From: an uncultured Lachnospiraceae bacterium
GTDB taxonomy: Bacteria > Bacillota > Clostridia > Lachnospirales > Lachnospiraceae
Assembly (NCBI GenBank): GCA_947589315.1
Contig: CANPZE010000005.1
Location: forward strand, 21,211 to 85,210
Direction: 5' to 3'
Length of the DNA stretch: 64,000 nt
Shown here: piece after piece, positions 17,726 to 27,119 of the stretch
Layout of the letters: every line of letters begins with the position of its first letter
How positions within the stretch are numbered: position 1 is the stretch's first letter
Notes under the pieces: generated by a model
Databases searched by the model: none
What the model saw: only the letters and a program-made list of their open reading frames with translations
Told to the model about the DNA's origin: nothing
Made by a program: the position numbers and the translations under genes

Positions 17726-18496
17726 TTACTGAATATCTTCTGCAATCCGTATCATCTCTTCCTCAGGCAGATAACCCAATATTGTAAACACATAGTTATC
17801 CTTTACCCAGAAAAGCAGCACTCTGTCCCGGCCAGGATATGCATCATCCTTAACATACTTCTTTCCCCATACACCGCTGATCTGGATATCCTCCACCTCA
17901 GCATTCTCTGAATCCACCGAGTACTTCCCTTCCTTAGAAATAATGTCCTGCCAGTAGAGAAAGTACTCATCGCCTCTCTGATAAATTACATGATAACTCT
18001 CTTGATTGGATGTCTCCTGATCCAATTCATATCCTTCCGGCAGCTTTCCAAGGAGATACCTGCGTTCAATCTGTGTGGGAACATTGTCAGGATTCTCCGG
18101 TACCAGGGTGATTTCGTCCATTTTATCTTCTTTGTCGTATGTAATTTCCTTCCTTACATGGTCTCCCTGATCGGGCTGGGCATAACACAGCATCACCACA
18201 TGCGATCCCAGCAATAGAGATAACAGCAGGCTTGCCACACGAACCATTCCCTTATGCCACATTCTCCTGTTCCTCTGTCTTACTTCCCGCCGGGCCAGCT
18301 CCTGGCGTAGCTGCTCCTGTCTCTGCTTTTCCTCCAAAGCCTCCATTACCTGCTCATAGATTGCATCTATTTCAGCCGTACTGAGATGGGCTATAGCCGG
18401 AATCTCCACCATGTCTATACTTTCTAGCATTTCTTTTGTGAGTCTTGCCTGCGTTTCCATGAAGGCCTGTTTTAATTCCTCCTGGCTGATCCGCAT
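17726..18496 (-). CDS. Single-pass membrane protein with DUF4367-like C-terminal domain
   Basis: 256 residues: a cytoplasmic coiled N-terminal part rich in Glu/Gln/Arg (about 50-78), one membrane segment (about 83-106), then an extracytoplasmic domain ending in strands such as YFLYWQDI, VWGKKYV and YVFTILGYLPEEEMIRIAEDIQ. The last part matches the general pattern of DUF4367 domains, often found on anti-sigma-like proteins. No sigma factor gene is next to it. The start follows GAGGT. Function is unknown; a sensory or anti-sigma role is only a suggestion. Confidence 0.6.
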   Translation of the reverse strand: MRISQEELKQAFMETQARLTKEMLESIDMVEIPAIAHLSTAEIDAIYEQVMEALEEKQRQEQLRQELARREVRQRNRRMWHKGMVRVASLLLSLLLGSHVVMLCYAQPDQGDHVRKEITYDKEDKMDEITLVPENPDNVPTQIERRYLLGKLPEGYELDQETSNQESYHVIYQRGDEYFLYWQDIISKEGKYSVDSENAEVEDIQISGVWGKKYVKDDAYPGRDRVLLFWVKDNYVFTILGYLPEEEMIRIAEDIQ

Positions 18497-18646
18497 CTCT
18501 TGTACCTCCTCTAACTACTTAAACTACTTAAATAAAACATCCCGATTATAGTAATTCTTAATATTATTTTAATGTGACAAAAATCTGCAAAAATCTCTTT
18601 TTTTCTTAATTTCTGCTGAATTGCGGCAATTTCACATTTATTACAG

Positions 18647-19153
18647 CTATCTTTCAGAGACAGAGATTGCCTCGATGGCCACGCTGCCGCCCCGCACAAC
18701 CTCGATCCGGTTCACAAAAGATCTGCGGAAGAGAGCAATCATTTCATTCACTCCCTGTTCTGTTTTAATGCACTGTATTAATACGGTATTTTTGTCATAA
18801 TCAATAATTTTCAGATCAAAGGTCTGCGCGATCCGGAAGATTTCCTCTTTGTCCTTTTCATGACAGCTGCTGACTTTGATAAACAGCAGCTCTCTTTTGT
18901 GGATCGGCACATCGGTAAAATCTACCACCTTGATCACCTCCACACATCGGTTCAGCTGCTTGATGACCTGCTCGAAAGTCACGTCATCCATTGTCAGGCC
19001 GATGGTCATCCGCGACACAGTGGAATCCTCCGTCTCCCCCACAGTGAGGGTGTCCAGATTATAGTTTTTGCCGGACAGCAGGCCAGACACCTTGGCCAGC
19101 ACACCAATCTGATTTTCTACATACATTGATATCCATCGCTTCTTTGTCTCCAT
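18647..19153 (-). CDS. ilvN: Acetolactate synthase small (regulatory) subunit
   Basis: 168 residues with an N-terminal ACT domain (RWISMYVENQIGVLAKVSGLLSGKNYNLDTLTVGETED) and the C-terminal half typical of IlvN/IlvH. It binds branched-chain amino acids, mainly valine, and activates and feedback-inhibits IlvB. It begins 19 bases after the ilvB stop. No clear terminator was found in the 150 bases after it. Confidence 0.95.
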   Translation of the reverse strand: METKKRWISMYVENQIGVLAKVSGLLSGKNYNLDTLTVGETEDSTVSRMTIGLTMDDVTFEQVIKQLNRCVEVIKVVDFTDVPIHKRELLFIKVSSCHEKDKEEIFRIAQTFDLKIIDYDKNTVLIQCIKTEQGVNEMIALFRRSFVNRIEVVRGGSVAIEAISVSER

Positions 19154-19172
19154 ATCTTTCCTCCCCCTTCTA

Positions 19173-20894
19173 CTAACAATCCAGAATCATCTGATCTAAC
19201 GCTTTCCCACCGGGAACCATGGGTGATACATTGGCTTCTCTGTCAATGATGAATTCCAACAGCGTGGGGGCTTTCCTGTGCTCCCCGGCATAGGCAAAGG
19301 CCCGGGGGATATCTTCCTCCTGGGTAACGCGCATTCCATATGCGTCATAGCTTTCTGCCAGCTTAACAAAGTCTGGCGTATAGGGAGGGCAGCATTTATC
19401 TTTATCCAGGCAATTTCTCTGGCAGCTCCTGCGATAGGTCAGGCAGGTACTGGAGTATCTCCGGTCAAAGAAAAGCTGCTGCCATTGACGGACATTTCCC
19501 AGATAGCCATTATTAAATACGATCAGGGTCAGGGGAAGCTCCAGGGCCACTGCTGTAGCCAGTTCCTGAATATTCATCTGCATGCCTCCGTCCCCGGAAA
19601 CAGCGAATACCTGCCGGTGGGGATTCCCCAGCTGCGCGCCCAGAGCTGCCGGCAATCCATAGCCCATAGTCCCCAGGCCGCCGGAGGTAAGAAGCTGGCG
19701 GTTGGATTCCAATTCCAGGTATTGGGTCGTCCAAAGCTGGTTCTGCCCTACATCAGTAGCTACAATAGGAGAATCATAATGCTCATTGATATAGCGGATA
19801 ACCTTCTCCGGTGTCAGGCCCGGATAGCGATCCATCGTAATGGGATATTGCTCTTTCCATGCCTGTACCTGTTCTACCCAGGGGGCGATTTTTGGGGGAA
19901 TTACATATTCTAACACCTTTTCAATAGCTAATTTGGCATCTGCTACAATGGGAATATCCACCACAATGTTTTTGGAAATGGAAGCGGAGTCTACATCAAT
20001 ATGGATAATCCTGGCTTTGCTGGCAAATTCGCTGATCTTGCCGGTAATCCGGTCATTGAAGCGGGTGCCAATAGAGAAGAGCACATCGCATTCGCTTACG
20101 GCATGATTAGCGGCATAGCTGCCATGGATCCCAATATTCCCCAGATAGAGAGGATGGCGGGAAGGGATAGCTCCTTTCCCCATGATTGTAGTGATCACCG
20201 GAATCCCTGTTTTCTCTGCCAGCTGCAGCATCTTCTCATTTGCCCCGGAGATATTTACACCGCCTCCCAGGAGGAACAAGGGCTTCTTTGCCTTCTTCAA
20301 TGTATTGACTGCCTTTTTGATCTGGCCCACATGAACGCCCTCATTAGGCTTATATCCCCGAATTGATACTTCTTTGGGATATTCTTCGCTGCCCAGCTCC
20401 TGCTGGATGTCTTTCGGCAGATCTATCAGAACCGGGCCGGGACGTCCCGTCCTGGCAATGTAAAAGGCTTCCCGGATAATCCGGCCCAGATCCTCCCGTT
20501 TCCTAACGGTCACCGCATATTTACAGATATTTCGCACGATCCCTACAATATCTACTTCCTGGAAGGCATCGTTGCCCATAAGGCCCAGAGGCACCTGCCC
20601 TGTAATACATACCAGGGGCACACTGTCGTAATTGGCTGTGGCGATCCCTGTCACCAGATTGGTCGCCCCGGGACCGCTGGTCACAAGACAGACTCCCACC
20701 TTTCCTGTAGAGCGGGCATAACCATCGGCTGCATGGATCAGCGCCTGTTCATGCCGGGGAAGGATGACTTCTATCTCTTTCTCCCCATATAGGGCATCAA
20801 AAATGTCAATGGCCTGGCCGCCTGGATATCCAAAGAGAATATCAACTCCCTCTTCCTTCAATGCCTTTACCAAAAGTTCTGTTCCTTTTATCAT
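19173..20894 (-). CDS. ilvB: Acetolactate synthase large subunit
   Basis: 573 residues from the ATG at 20894, which follows GGAGG; a 60-residue in-frame N-terminal extension has no homology-like character and is rejected. It is a ThDP enzyme making 2-acetolactate or 2-aceto-2-hydroxybutyrate for valine, leucine and isoleucine. Motifs: the catalytic Glu region PRHEQALIHAADGYAR, QEVDIVGI, and the ThDP motif GDGGMQMN...FNNGYLG. An unusual cysteine-rich insert (C484, C491, C495, C501, C502; DNA 19389-19445) precedes PPYTPDFVKLAESY. Confidence 0.95.
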   Translation of the reverse strand: MIKGTELLVKALKEEGVDILFGYPGGQAIDIFDALYGEKEIEVILPRHEQALIHAADGYARSTGKVGVCLVTSGPGATNLVTGIATANYDSVPLVCITGQVPLGLMGNDAFQEVDIVGIVRNICKYAVTVRKREDLGRIIREAFYIARTGRPGPVLIDLPKDIQQELGSEEYPKEVSIRGYKPNEGVHVGQIKKAVNTLKKAKKPLFLLGGGVNISGANEKMLQLAEKTGIPVITTIMGKGAIPSRHPLYLGNIGIHGSYAANHAVSECDVLFSIGTRFNDRITGKISEFASKARIIHIDVDSASISKNIVVDIPIVADAKLAIEKVLEYVIPPKIAPWVEQVQAWKEQYPITMDRYPGLTPEKVIRYINEHYDSPIVATDVGQNQLWTTQYLELESNRQLLTSGGLGTMGYGLPAALGAQLGNPHRQVFAVSGDGGMQMNIQELATAVALELPLTLIVFNNGYLGNVRQWQQLFFDRRYSSTCLTYRRSCQRNCLDKDKCCPPYTPDFVKLAESYDAYGMRVTQEEDIPRAFAYAGEHRKAPTLLEFIIDREANVSPMVPGGKALDQMILDC

Positions 20895-21004
20895 GCTATA
20901 TCCCTCCATTCCATTTAGTGAAAAAGGCATGCCTGTATTGCTTAATATGATACAACCCGTCAAGCTCATTTGGCAAGAGGCAACCTTTTCCGGAAGAGAA
21001 TGCG

Positions 21005-21766
21005 TCAGCGGACAAACTGCATCAGAAAGGACTGGGGAAGATATTTGCAGACTCCCCGGAAGGCATTCATCCACGCCCCATATACCGATACCGCCTTCCC
21101 ATGCTTGGCATCCAGTAAAGCCCTCCGTACCACCTTTTCCGGCTTTACCATGACAATCCGTTTGTACAGTTTAATGCTCTGATGTCTTTCTGCAATATCA
21201 AAAAATTCTGTCTTTACAGGCCCGGGACATACTGCTGTCACCTGGATCTCCCGTTCTTTCAATTCCTCTGCCAGAGCTCTGGAGAAGCTGAGTACATACG
21301 CTTTGCTGGCAGCATAGACCGCAAATCCCGGCTGGGGCAGGAATGCCGCAGAGGATGCCATCTGGACCACTACCCCCTTCCGTACCATGTACGGAAGCGC
21401 CATATAGGTAACGGCAGTCAGGGCGCGGCAATTCAAATCTATCATTCCTATATTTTCCTGCTCTTCCGTTTCCATGACCTTTCCGATGATGCCATACCCT
21501 GCCGCATTTACCAGAATCTTTATCTGAGGCTTTTCCCGTTCCAGCAGCGCTGCTAATTCTTCCAGGCATTGGGGCTGCTGCAGGTCCAGGGCGAGGACTC
21601 TCACCCTCTTCCCCAGAAGCATCCCTTCCAGTTCTTCCAGGCGTTCCTTTCTGCGGGCTATAAGCCAGATTTCCTCTATACTGCGGTAGCTCTGTGCGAT
21701 CTGAAGGGCAAATTCTCTCCCTATCCCAGAAGAGGCCCCTGTAATAATTGCTGTCTTTCCTGTCAT
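21005..21766 (-). CDS. Short-chain dehydrogenase/reductase
   Basis: About 253 residues with the SDR cofactor motif TGASSGIG near the N-terminus, NAAGYG, catalytic Ser in ASSAAFLPQPG, YxxxK in YAASKAY, and a CPGPVKTEF segment. The ATG at 21766 is spaced correctly from GGGGGA; another in-frame ATG 12 bases upstream is possible. The Rossmann motif suggests NADP(H). The substrate cannot be told. It follows the LtaS-like gene by 31 bases and precedes ilvB by 110 bases. Confidence 0.88.
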   Translation of the reverse strand: MTGKTAIITGASSGIGREFALQIAQSYRSIEEIWLIARRKERLEELEGMLLGKRVRVLALDLQQPQCLEELAALLEREKPQIKILVNAAGYGIIGKVMETEEQENIGMIDLNCRALTAVTYMALPYMVRKGVVVQMASSAAFLPQPGFAVYAASKAYVLSFSRALAEELKEREIQVTAVCPGPVKTEFFDIAERHQSIKLYKRIVMVKPEKVVRRALLDAKHGKAVSVYGAWMNAFRGVCKYLPQSFLMQFVR

Positions 21767-21797
21767 AACGTCCCCCATTTCTATTATCTTTCATAGA

Positions 21798-23720
21798 TTA
21801 TTTTTTTCTCTTTATTTTAAAATACTGATCCTGGCGATGCTCTTTGTCAAACAGATAATAATACTGTACGGTTTCATATTCCTCCAGCAGCCGGCCATAT
21901 TCCTCCTGTCCCTTATCTCCTTCCCAATCATAAAGCCTCCCCTGATCATCGTAATAGCCCTTGGCGCTGATACAGGGAAGTTTGTCATGCAGGGCCAGAA
22001 GAAATCGCTGATAGTCGGTAAGCTCTAAGCCTGCCGCCTGCATCATAAGCACAGACAGATAATTGATCGAGGTGCATTCAATCTCTTGTTCGGGAATATC
22101 GTAATTGGCCCAGATGAAAAAGGGAACCTTATATTTCTGCATATTTTCCTTATGATTAAAATCATCCGGATCCTTCCCCATGATTTTCTGATAAAATCTA
22201 TCCGGCAGATGGGGCTGATGGTCGCCAAACAGTACGATCAAGGTCGGCTCCTTTTCCTTTTTAAAATATTTTATCAGCTTCTCCAACGCCTCATCCGAAA
22301 GTTTTATCAGGGACAGATATTGGTCTGCCTCAAATTGCCTCTGATCAGAAATCACCCTCACCGGATCTTCAAACTGGTAATCTGTGTCTGTATAAGCGCT
22401 ATGATTCTGCATTGTTACATTGAAAAGGCACAGGGAGCTTCCCTCCTGCTTCTGCTGATACAGCTCCCGGATCATCTGATAATCTGTCTCATCACTAACA
22501 TATTTACGCACCAATAAAGGATCCTTCACATCTTTTAAAGAGAGGAACTTCTGAAATCCCAGCAGTGGATACACCCGGTTCCGGTTGTATCCAGAAGGAT
22601 AATATGGGTGGAATGCCACCGCCTCCTGGTAATTTCCCTGGGCTAAGATGCTATCGATCACCGTAGGAACCTGATCCTTTATGTATTGCAGATAGGGGTT
22701 GCCTGGGAGGAAGGCTTTGCTGCAGCCTGTCAGAAATTCAAACTCTGAATTGGCTGTGTAGCCCCCATAGACAGAGGATTCCACATAACCCCGTATGGTA
22801 TTCTTCTTCAATTTGCGAAAATATTCCAGATAGGGTTTGTCTGTGTAGATATCCCCCAGGACTTCCAGGTCGGAAAAGGATTCGTTCATGATCATGATCA
22901 GATTCGGGGAGGTCACGCCTCCGGAACGGTCTGCCAGCACGCTGTTCACGCCAGAGGTCTTGCCGTAATGGGACAGAATCTCTTCTGCCTTCTCCGGAGA
23001 ATAGCCTTCCGGCGGTTCTACCTCTGCCTCGCCTGCATTGGCAGTCACATACAGGACATAACCGTATTTGGAGATTCCTATATTATGGTCCCAGGTTAAT
23101 CCGCTGACGTCTTCCCAGAAAGTAAATGTATTCCCCAGCCACAGATAGAACAGGAGCGCTGCCGCCAGGCCAATCCCTCCTGCTATCATATTTCTCCGGC
23201 TCGCATACCTTCTGCCCGATTCAGGGGCCGGAAGAAAGAGCAAGGCGATTCCTGCAGCTGCCGTCAATAGTCCCAGCCAAAAGGCTGGCTCTAACGTATA
23301 ATTATAATCTCCGGCCACTCCCGCCGCTGTCTTTACTGCAAAAAGGTCCATATAGACGATTCCATATCCCCGAAAGGCATCTACAAAATAATTGGCAATC
23401 CCCAGCGCCAATACTCCTGCCTGGGACAGCAACAGCGCCGGACGGAACCGGTGGAATACAGATACCAGAAGAATGTTGGCAGACAGGAGCAGCAGGACAT
23501 TTTTAAATCCATAATACAGTCCGATCTCCGCCAAATCACCTTTTAAAAAGCATTCAATGGAAATATATTCCAAAACCGGAGCCAATAGAAAGACTGACAG
23601 CAGAAGAACAGGATTTCTGCGAATCCTGTTCTCTTTATCTGCCCGGACCCCGCCTGCCTTTTCCTCCTGCCGCCGCTCATTCTCTTCTGCGGCCTTCTGT
23701 TCCTGTATCGCTTCTTCCAT
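21798..23720 (-). CDS. LTA synthase family membrane sulfatase-fold transferase
   Basis: 640 residues: a charged cytoplasmic N-terminus (1-35), five or so membrane segments (to about 215), then an extracellular alkaline phosphatase/sulfatase-fold domain. Metal and nucleophile motifs are seen: NLIMIMNESFSD, GGYTANSEFEFLTG (the Thr is the expected nucleophile), and FGDHQPHLPD. Relatives transfer glycerol phosphate from phosphatidylglycerol to make lipoteichoic acid or decorate glycans. It begins 14 bases after the HtrA stop and is probably co-transcribed with it, giving an envelope-related pair. Confidence 0.85.
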   Translation of the reverse strand: MEEAIQEQKAAEENERRQEEKAGGVRADKENRIRRNPVLLLSVFLLAPVLEYISIECFLKGDLAEIGLYYGFKNVLLLLSANILLVSVFHRFRPALLLSQAGVLALGIANYFVDAFRGYGIVYMDLFAVKTAAGVAGDYNYTLEPAFWLGLLTAAAGIALLFLPAPESGRRYASRRNMIAGGIGLAAALLFYLWLGNTFTFWEDVSGLTWDHNIGISKYGYVLYVTANAGEAEVEPPEGYSPEKAEEILSHYGKTSGVNSVLADRSGGVTSPNLIMIMNESFSDLEVLGDIYTDKPYLEYFRKLKKNTIRGYVESSVYGGYTANSEFEFLTGCSKAFLPGNPYLQYIKDQVPTVIDSILAQGNYQEAVAFHPYYPSGYNRNRVYPLLGFQKFLSLKDVKDPLLVRKYVSDETDYQMIRELYQQKQEGSSLCLFNVTMQNHSAYTDTDYQFEDPVRVISDQRQFEADQYLSLIKLSDEALEKLIKYFKKEKEPTLIVLFGDHQPHLPDRFYQKIMGKDPDDFNHKENMQKYKVPFFIWANYDIPEQEIECTSINYLSVLMMQAAGLELTDYQRFLLALHDKLPCISAKGYYDDQGRLYDWEGDKGQEEYGRLLEEYETVQYYYLFDKEHRQDQYFKIKRKK

Positions 23721-23734
23721 GGGTATATACCTCT

Positions 23735-25390
23735 CTAAAAACCAAAGGGCAGAAAATTCCCAAATCCGCCGAAACCGGAATCCCCGCCATATTCTCCGCC
23801 CTCTTCTCCCGGCTGTTGGGTGGGTGATTCCTGCTGCTGCCCGCTATCTGTGCTTTCCGGCAGGTTATCCAGGGATTCTTTCCCCTGGAGGACTACTTCC
23901 AATTTCTTTTCCTGGTAACTTCCTTCCGTAAGACGCATCACGGTGATCGTCACGGTAGTGCCTTTCCGATAGCTGTTTACTTTCTCCTGAAGGCTCTCGG
24001 AATTGCTCACCTTCATATCATTGACTGCGGTAATAATGTCTCCGGTAAGGATGCCTCCCTTCTGGGCCGCGCCTCCCTCTGCCACTTCGAATACATACAC
24101 TCCGCTGGGCATATTAAAGGAACTGGCCTCTTGAGACACTGTTTTGATCGATACTCCCAGATAACCTTTCTCATTCTCAGTCAGCACTTCCTTGTTCATT
24201 AATTCGTCAATAATAGGCGTAGCCTCGGATATGGGAATGGCATATCCCACTCCTTCTACCTTGGAGCTTGCAATCTTAGCGGAATTAATTCCAATCACCT
24301 CTCCCTGCATATTCAGAAGCGCCCCTCCGCTATTCCCTGGATTGATCGCCGCATCGGTCTGAATTACTTTAAGGGTATTGTCAGAGCCATCCGTCTGGGA
24401 CGTCTCTGTAATTTCCCGGTTCTTAGCGCTGATATATCCCACCGTTACCGACTGGCCATAGCCCAGGGCGTTTCCAATGGCAATAGCCATTTCTCCTACC
24501 TTCACCTCAGAGGAATCCCCCAAATGGGCGATCCGGATCCTGTCCAGGGTAGAGTCTTTGATATCTGCCAGCTTGACGGCCACTACTGCCAGATCAGCCG
24601 TGCTGTCCGATCCCTTTTCCGTAGCATCGTAAACTTCTTCATCAATAAACTGGACAGAAATATTGTCTGCCCCCTGGATCACATGATGATTGGTAGCGAT
24701 CAGCAGTTCTGTGTCATTCTTGCCTACGATAAAACCTGATCCGGAACTGGCCGTATCCTCTCCTTCAAAATACTGGCCAAAGATACTATAATACCCCTCT
24801 CCCTGGGCTTTGCTGGTGATGGCTACTACGGACGGCATTGTGTTGTCTACAATGGCTGATACATCCGCTGTCCCCACGGCGCTGCTGGTAGCTGCCTGGA
24901 CATAGTCCACATGGTCTGTGGTATAACCAATATTCCGGGTACCCCCGGTGCTGATCCCCAGCGCCCTTTGAAATACCAGGGACATTCCCTGAAAACAGAC
25001 GGCTGCCAATACGCCAAACAACACGGCGCATGCTGCGCAGATCCCTATCTTTTTCCAGGTAAGGCCTGTCTTTTTCTTTTCCTTCCCCTGATCCTCTTCC
25101 GCAGATGAATAAAATGTTTCCTTTGGTACATTATCAATACTAATGGGTTCAACACGCTCCTGCTCCTGCCCCTCAGTAACTGCCTGGGCATAATAATCTC
25201 CGGAACGGGTGGCATCCTGGGGATTCTCCCGATAAGAATAGCTGTACAGCGAGGAGCCAGAACCTTCAACGGAATTTCCATATTCTCCTGTATATCCATT
25301 AGAAAAGGATTGCTCTTCTAATGCCTGTCCCGGATCCTCTGCATCCGTTCCCTCCTGCCCTTCTATAAACTCCTGTCTTTCTTCTTCCAT
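23735..25390 (-). CDS. htrA: HtrA/DegP-like membrane-anchored serine protease with PDZ domain
   Basis: 551 residues from the ATG at 25390 (GGAGG five bases upstream); the longer in-frame start lacks this. Order: a long acidic, Ser/Tyr/Gly-rich cytoplasmic segment (1-105), one membrane helix (about 115-136), a trypsin-like domain with H236 (TNHHVI), D266 (STADLAVV) and S354 (NPGNSGGAL), a PDZ domain (about 415-505), and a Gln/Gly/Phe-rich tail. It should degrade misfolded envelope proteins outside the membrane. The long N-terminal segment and the Gly/Phe tail are unusual additions. Confidence 0.92.
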   Translation of the reverse strand: MEEERQEFIEGQEGTDAEDPGQALEEQSFSNGYTGEYGNSVEGSGSSLYSYSYRENPQDATRSGDYYAQAVTEGQEQERVEPISIDNVPKETFYSSAEEDQGKEKKKTGLTWKKIGICAACAVLFGVLAAVCFQGMSLVFQRALGISTGGTRNIGYTTDHVDYVQAATSSAVGTADVSAIVDNTMPSVVAITSKAQGEGYYSIFGQYFEGEDTASSGSGFIVGKNDTELLIATNHHVIQGADNISVQFIDEEVYDATEKGSDSTADLAVVAVKLADIKDSTLDRIRIAHLGDSSEVKVGEMAIAIGNALGYGQSVTVGYISAKNREITETSQTDGSDNTLKVIQTDAAINPGNSGGALLNMQGEVIGINSAKIASSKVEGVGYAIPISEATPIIDELMNKEVLTENEKGYLGVSIKTVSQEASSFNMPSGVYVFEVAEGGAAQKGGILTGDIITAVNDMKVSNSESLQEKVNSYRKGTTVTITVMRLTEGSYQEKKLEVVLQGKESLDNLPESTDSGQQQESPTQQPGEEGGEYGGDSGFGGFGNFLPFGF

Positions 25391-25465
25391 GATAGCCTCC
25401 ATTTCTATACTGTTCCCAGGCTCCCTCTGCCCAGAACAGAATATCTTATCAGACATATAAATGCA

Positions 25466-25493
25466 AATCTATGCACACTATGCAGTGTAGCAA
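25466..25493 (-). promoter_or_regulatory. Possible htrA promoter with a dyad in the spacer
   Basis: On minus, TTGCTA (25488-25493) and TAGATT (25466-25471) are 16 bases apart. Between them lies the dyad ACACTGCATAGTGT (25475-25488). A dyad in the spacer is a common repressor or MerR-type arrangement. Both boxes are imperfect, so this is tentative. Confidence 0.3.
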
Positions 25494-25562
25494 TGATTTG
25501 TGATATTCCTGTGAACTAGCTATTAAAATTTCCTGATACTGATAAAAGTATGAGGATTATTA

Positions 25563-25591
25563 TTGCGATTTATTTCGGAAACCTTTATAAT
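25563..25591 (+). promoter_or_regulatory. Promoter of the undecaprenyl-phosphate sugar transferase gene
   Basis: TTGCGA (25563-25568), spacer 17, TATAAT (25586-25591), 38 bases before the GTG start at 25630. It is divergent from the htrA side. Confidence 0.65.
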
Positions 25592-25629
25592 AATGACATT
25601 GTTCCAGAACAGAAAGAGAAGGTGAAACT

Positions 25630-27081
25630 GTGATAAAGGAAAACCAAAAGCTGTTAAATCTATTTCATGTTATCGTGGATGCCATTATTATCATTGTATC
25701 CTTTATACTTGCCTATAAATTGCGTTTTGATGACACATGGAGTCCTTTGATCCGCTACGGACGTCCCCTCACCCGTTATGGTATTATACTCTCTCCCCGA
25801 GGTTATATCAAGCCGTTGAGTGATTATATTACCATGCTGGTCTTTCTGGTGCCTTCCTATCTGATCATATACCAATTCTGCGATTTGTACAATCCAAAGC
25901 GCACCAATGGGAAACGGGCAGAATTATTCAGCCTGGTAAAGGCCAATTTTTTCGGAATCATTTACTGCATGGCAATTCTGTATTTTATCAAGCAGACCAA
26001 TTATGCCCGGTTATTTCTGGGGATCTTTGCCATAACTAATCTTGTCATTGATTATATCTTCCGCCTGGCCATCACCCACACATTGCGGCAGATGCGCCGT
26101 TCCGGCAAGAATCTGAAGCACATTATGCTGGTGGGGTATAGCCGTACTGCAGAAGGCTATATCGACCGTCTGAGAGTCCATCCGGAATGGGGGTATTTCA
26201 TCCATGGTATTTTGGATGATACTAAGCCGGTAGGAGAATCCTATAAAGGCATTAATGTCATCGGCAACACAAATATGCTTGCCAATCTTCTGAGCAGTAA
26301 CGAATTTGATGAGATCGCCATTACTCTCAGTATTGATGAATACTCCAAGCTGGAACATATCGTGACCATCTGTGAAAAATCCGGCGTCCATACTAAATTT
26401 ATCCCTGATTACAATCACGTAATCCCTACCAAGCCTTACACCGAGGATCTGGACGGGCTTCCGGTGATCCATGTGCGCCACGTTCCTCTCAGCTCTTCCC
26501 TGAACCGGATCCTGAAGCGGGGCGTGGATATCGCGGGCTCCCTGCTGGGACTGATCCTCCTGTCTCCTTTTATGCTGATCATCGCCGCCCTGATCAAGCT
26601 TACCTCCAAGGGTCCTCTGATATTTACCCAGACCAGGATCGGGCTGCATAATAAAGAATTTTCCATGTATAAGTTCCGCTCCATGCAGGTGCAGGACGAG
26701 AAGGAGGAGCGGAAAGCCTGGACTACCGCCCACGATCCCCGCATCACTCCTATCGGCCGTTTCATGCGCAAGACAAACATTGACGAGCTTCCCCAGCTGG
26801 TAAATGTCCTCCGGGGAGATATGAGCCTGGTCGGTCCGCGTCCGGAGCGTCCCTTCTTTGTCAAAAAATTCCAGGAGACGATCCCCCGCTATATGATCAA
26901 GCATCAGGTGCGCCCCGGGATGACTGGATGGGCGCAGGTCAACGGTTATCGGGGCGATACCTCTATCACCAAGCGGATCGAATGCGACCTTTATTATGTA
27001 GAGAACTGGACTTTTTGGTTAGACTTTAAGATCCTGTTCCTGACCTTTTTCGGCAGCAAGACCAATGAGAATGCCTATTGA
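25630..27081 (+). CDS. Undecaprenyl-phosphate sugar phosphotransferase (WcaJ/CpsE-like)
   Basis: 483 residues, GTG start after an AAGG site. Four or five N-terminal membrane segments, a CoA-binding-like Rossmann region (HIMLVGYSRTAEGYIDR, about 170-190), and a C-terminal bacterial sugar transferase domain starting at KRGVDIAGSLLGLILLSPF (about 300), with KFRSMQ, the TNIDELPQLVNVLRGDMSLVGPRPE block and RPGMTGWAQVNGYRG. It transfers a sugar phosphate, often glucose-1-P or galactose-1-P, to undecaprenyl phosphate and so starts exopolysaccharide or wall glycan synthesis. The LCP protein follows 38 bases later. Confidence 0.93.
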   Translation: MIKENQKLLNLFHVIVDAIIIIVSFILAYKLRFDDTWSPLIRYGRPLTRYGIILSPRGYIKPLSDYITMLVFLVPSYLIIYQFCDLYNPKRTNGKRAELFSLVKANFFGIIYCMAILYFIKQTNYARLFLGIFAITNLVIDYIFRLAITHTLRQMRRSGKNLKHIMLVGYSRTAEGYIDRLRVHPEWGYFIHGILDDTKPVGESYKGINVIGNTNMLANLLSSNEFDEIAITLSIDEYSKLEHIVTICEKSGVHTKFIPDYNHVIPTKPYTEDLDGLPVIHVRHVPLSSSLNRILKRGVDIAGSLLGLILLSPFMLIIAALIKLTSKGPLIFTQTRIGLHNKEFSMYKFRSMQVQDEKEERKAWTTAHDPRITPIGRFMRKTNIDELPQLVNVLRGDMSLVGPRPERPFFVKKFQETIPRYMIKHQVRPGMTGWAQVNGYRGDTSITKRIECDLYYVENWTFWLDFKILFLTFFGSKTNENAY

Positions 27082-27119
27082 CCGGAATACTGCAGAAGAA
27101 CCCAGAGAGGAGGATATTT

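Noticed and set aside
18545..18550. TATAAT before the DUF4367-like gene
   Set aside because: No acceptable -35 at 16-18 bases; the region is generally A/T-rich so a chance match is likely.
20895..21004. Possible T-box or leader attenuator before ilvB
   Set aside because: The gap is 110 bases, has no T-box core and no terminator with a T-run; only a lone TTGACG-like element was seen.
20895..21074. 60-residue N-terminal extension of acetolactate synthase
   Set aside because: The ATG at 20894 has a proper GGAGG and gives the standard IlvB N-terminus; the extension overlaps the end of the SDR gene.
26011..26904. 297-codon minus-strand ORF opposite the sugar transferase gene
   Set aside because: It mirrors codon usage of the strongly supported plus-strand transferase and shows no motif of its own.
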